DNA from: Sporosarcina sp. PTS2304
GTDB lineage: Bacteria > Bacillota > Bacilli > Bacillales_A > Planococcaceae
NCBI RefSeq assembly: GCF_003351785.1
Contig: NZ_CP031230.1
Span: 372,001-436,000 of the forward strand
DNA length: 64,000 bases
Reading direction: 5' to 3'
Shown here one piece after another: positions 63,241-64,000 of this stretch; within the stretch, counting starts at the first letter, position 1; every line of letters begins with the position of its first letter. The translations under genes and the position numbers were made by a program. The notes beneath the pieces were generated by a model, which did not search any database, was not told the origin of the DNA, and was given only the letters and a program-made list of their open reading frames with translations.

Positions 63241-64000
63241 CCTTCCGAAAATATACTTGGCTGTAGTTTTTGTGATTTTGTATGCTCCTATTTTTTACTT
63301 AATTTATTACTCGTTTAATTCAGGTGGCGGCATGTCTAACTTTGAATCATTTACGTTAGAACATTATGAGGCGGTCTTTTCGGATACGCGGTTACTAATC
63401 ATCGTTCTAAATACGGTAATTATTGCCTTGCTGTCTGCCTTACTTTCTACAACGATCGGTGTAATAGGTGCGTTAGCCATTTACTTTATGAAAAATAAAT
63501 CAGCACGCCAAACGGTATTGTCTGTAAACAATATTCTTATAGTTAGTCCAGATGTTATTATCGGGGCGTCGTTTTTAATATTGTTTACTCTCATTGGGGT
63601 AAAACTAGGATTTGCTTCTGTACTAATTTCGCACATCGCATTTAGTATTCCAATTGTCGTAATTATGGTATTGCCTAAACTCCAGGAAATGAGTACAACA
63701 TTAATAGATGCTGCGTTAGATCTTGGTGCATCACGTAAAGACGTGTTGACACGTGTGGTGTTGCCTTATATTAAGCCAGGAATATTTGCCGGCTTCTTTT
63801 TGGCTTTAACATATTCATTGGATGATTTTGCGGTTACTTTTTTCGTTACGGGCAATGGTTTTTCCACATTATCTGTAGAAATTTATTCGATGGCTAGAAC
63901 AGGAATAACATTAACGATTAATGCGCTGTCGGGCTTAATATTCTTAATTACGATGATTTTGGTATTAGGCTATTATATGGTTAACAATAAAACAAAAACG
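63224..64000 (+). CDS. potC: Spermidine/putrescine ABC transporter permease PotC, partial
   Basis: The reading frame is open from ATG 63224 to the window end (259 codons), so the 3' end and probably potD lie beyond. It reads [20 protein letters not shown], then several hydrophobic helices, and the contact loop TLIDAALDLGASRKDVLTRV typical of ABC permeases. AGAAGGGGGCC lies upstream inside potB. The gene order potA-B-C is the usual one. Confidence 0.92.
   Translation, partial: MEKLSSLPKIYLAVVFVILYAPIFYLIYYSFNSGGGMSNFESFTLEHYEAVFSDTRLLIIVLNTVIIALLSALLSTTIGVIGALAIYFMKNKSARQTVLSVNNILIVSPDVIIGASFLILFTLIGVKLGFASVLISHIAFSIPIVVIMVLPKLQEMSTTLIDAALDLGASRKDVLTRVVLPYIKPGIFAGFFLALTYSLDDFAVTFFVTGNGFSTLSVEIYSMARTGITLTINALSGLIFLITMILVLGYYMVNNKTKT

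Overview
The window looks like a chromosomal segment from a low-GC, endospore-forming member of the Bacillales. The order mecA-coiA-pepF, then spxH-yjbI-cwlQ-yjbL-ppnK-yjbO, then yjcF-yjcG-yjcH follows the Bacillus subtilis yjb/yjc region. A murE-prfC pair away from any cell-division cluster and the dense family of intergenic repeats point to the Planococcaceae/Caryophanaceae, and Sporosarcina is my best guess. Genus is an inference, since no rRNA is present.

Layout. 1-3.9 kb: 3' end of mecA, coiA, pepF. 4.1-7.05 kb: a large interspersed repeat split by an intact IS21-type element (istA/istB). 7.1-12.9 kb: spxH, globin, lytic transglycosylase, UPF0738, NAD kinase, pseudouridine synthase, mgtE. 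12.9-17.8 kb: a sporulation block with cotO, an IS1182-like remnant, cotZ, a YhcN-like lipoprotein with spoVAC/AD/AEb, yjcZ, spoVIF and a small hypothetical gene, with sigma-K- and sigma-G-like promoters readable in the sequence. 17.8-20.3 kb: yjcF/G/H and a PgpA-like gene. 20.5-24.2 kb: a TAXI-type TRAP transporter. 24.2-27.9 kb: tandem 227-bp repeats, a 49-aa gene, tRNA-Val and a second pseudouridine synthase. 28-39.6 kb: cadA-type ATPase, aldehyde dehydrogenase, an orphan PAS kinase, murE, prfC and an RND pump. 39.7-51.5 kb: large repeats alternating with a riboswitch-controlled terC, ktrB, a B12-radical SAM gene, a second orphan kinase, small genes, a Spo0E-like phosphatase and a ykwC-like dehydrogenase. 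51.6-58.4 kb: a GGDEF-EAL protein, cbpB, an MFS pump, ccpC and a second MFS pump. 58.5-64 kb: another large repeat, a TlpA-like thioredoxin, a peroxiredoxin, a CxxC protein and potABC (potC runs off the window).

The most unusual content is the repeat system. About ten non-coding elements, 0.1-1.2 kb long, lie between genes. The complete ones end in inverted copies of roughly CAAGNCTGTTGATTA and are assembled from three related hairpin modules. The modules share a core, but their outer stem sequences differ while staying complementary. The intact elements carry a type 1 module, a linker, and type 2 modules in the opposite orientation; type 3 forms the tandem array. Shorter copies look like internal deletions. 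A separate short repeat carries an intrinsic terminator and lies just behind at least five genes, always in the direction of the gene.

Functionally the window mixes housekeeping genes with sporulation control (two orphan kinases and a Spo0E-like phosphatase), spore coat and germination-channel genes, and membrane transport (Mg, Mn, K, heavy metals, polyamines, TRAP substrates, drugs).
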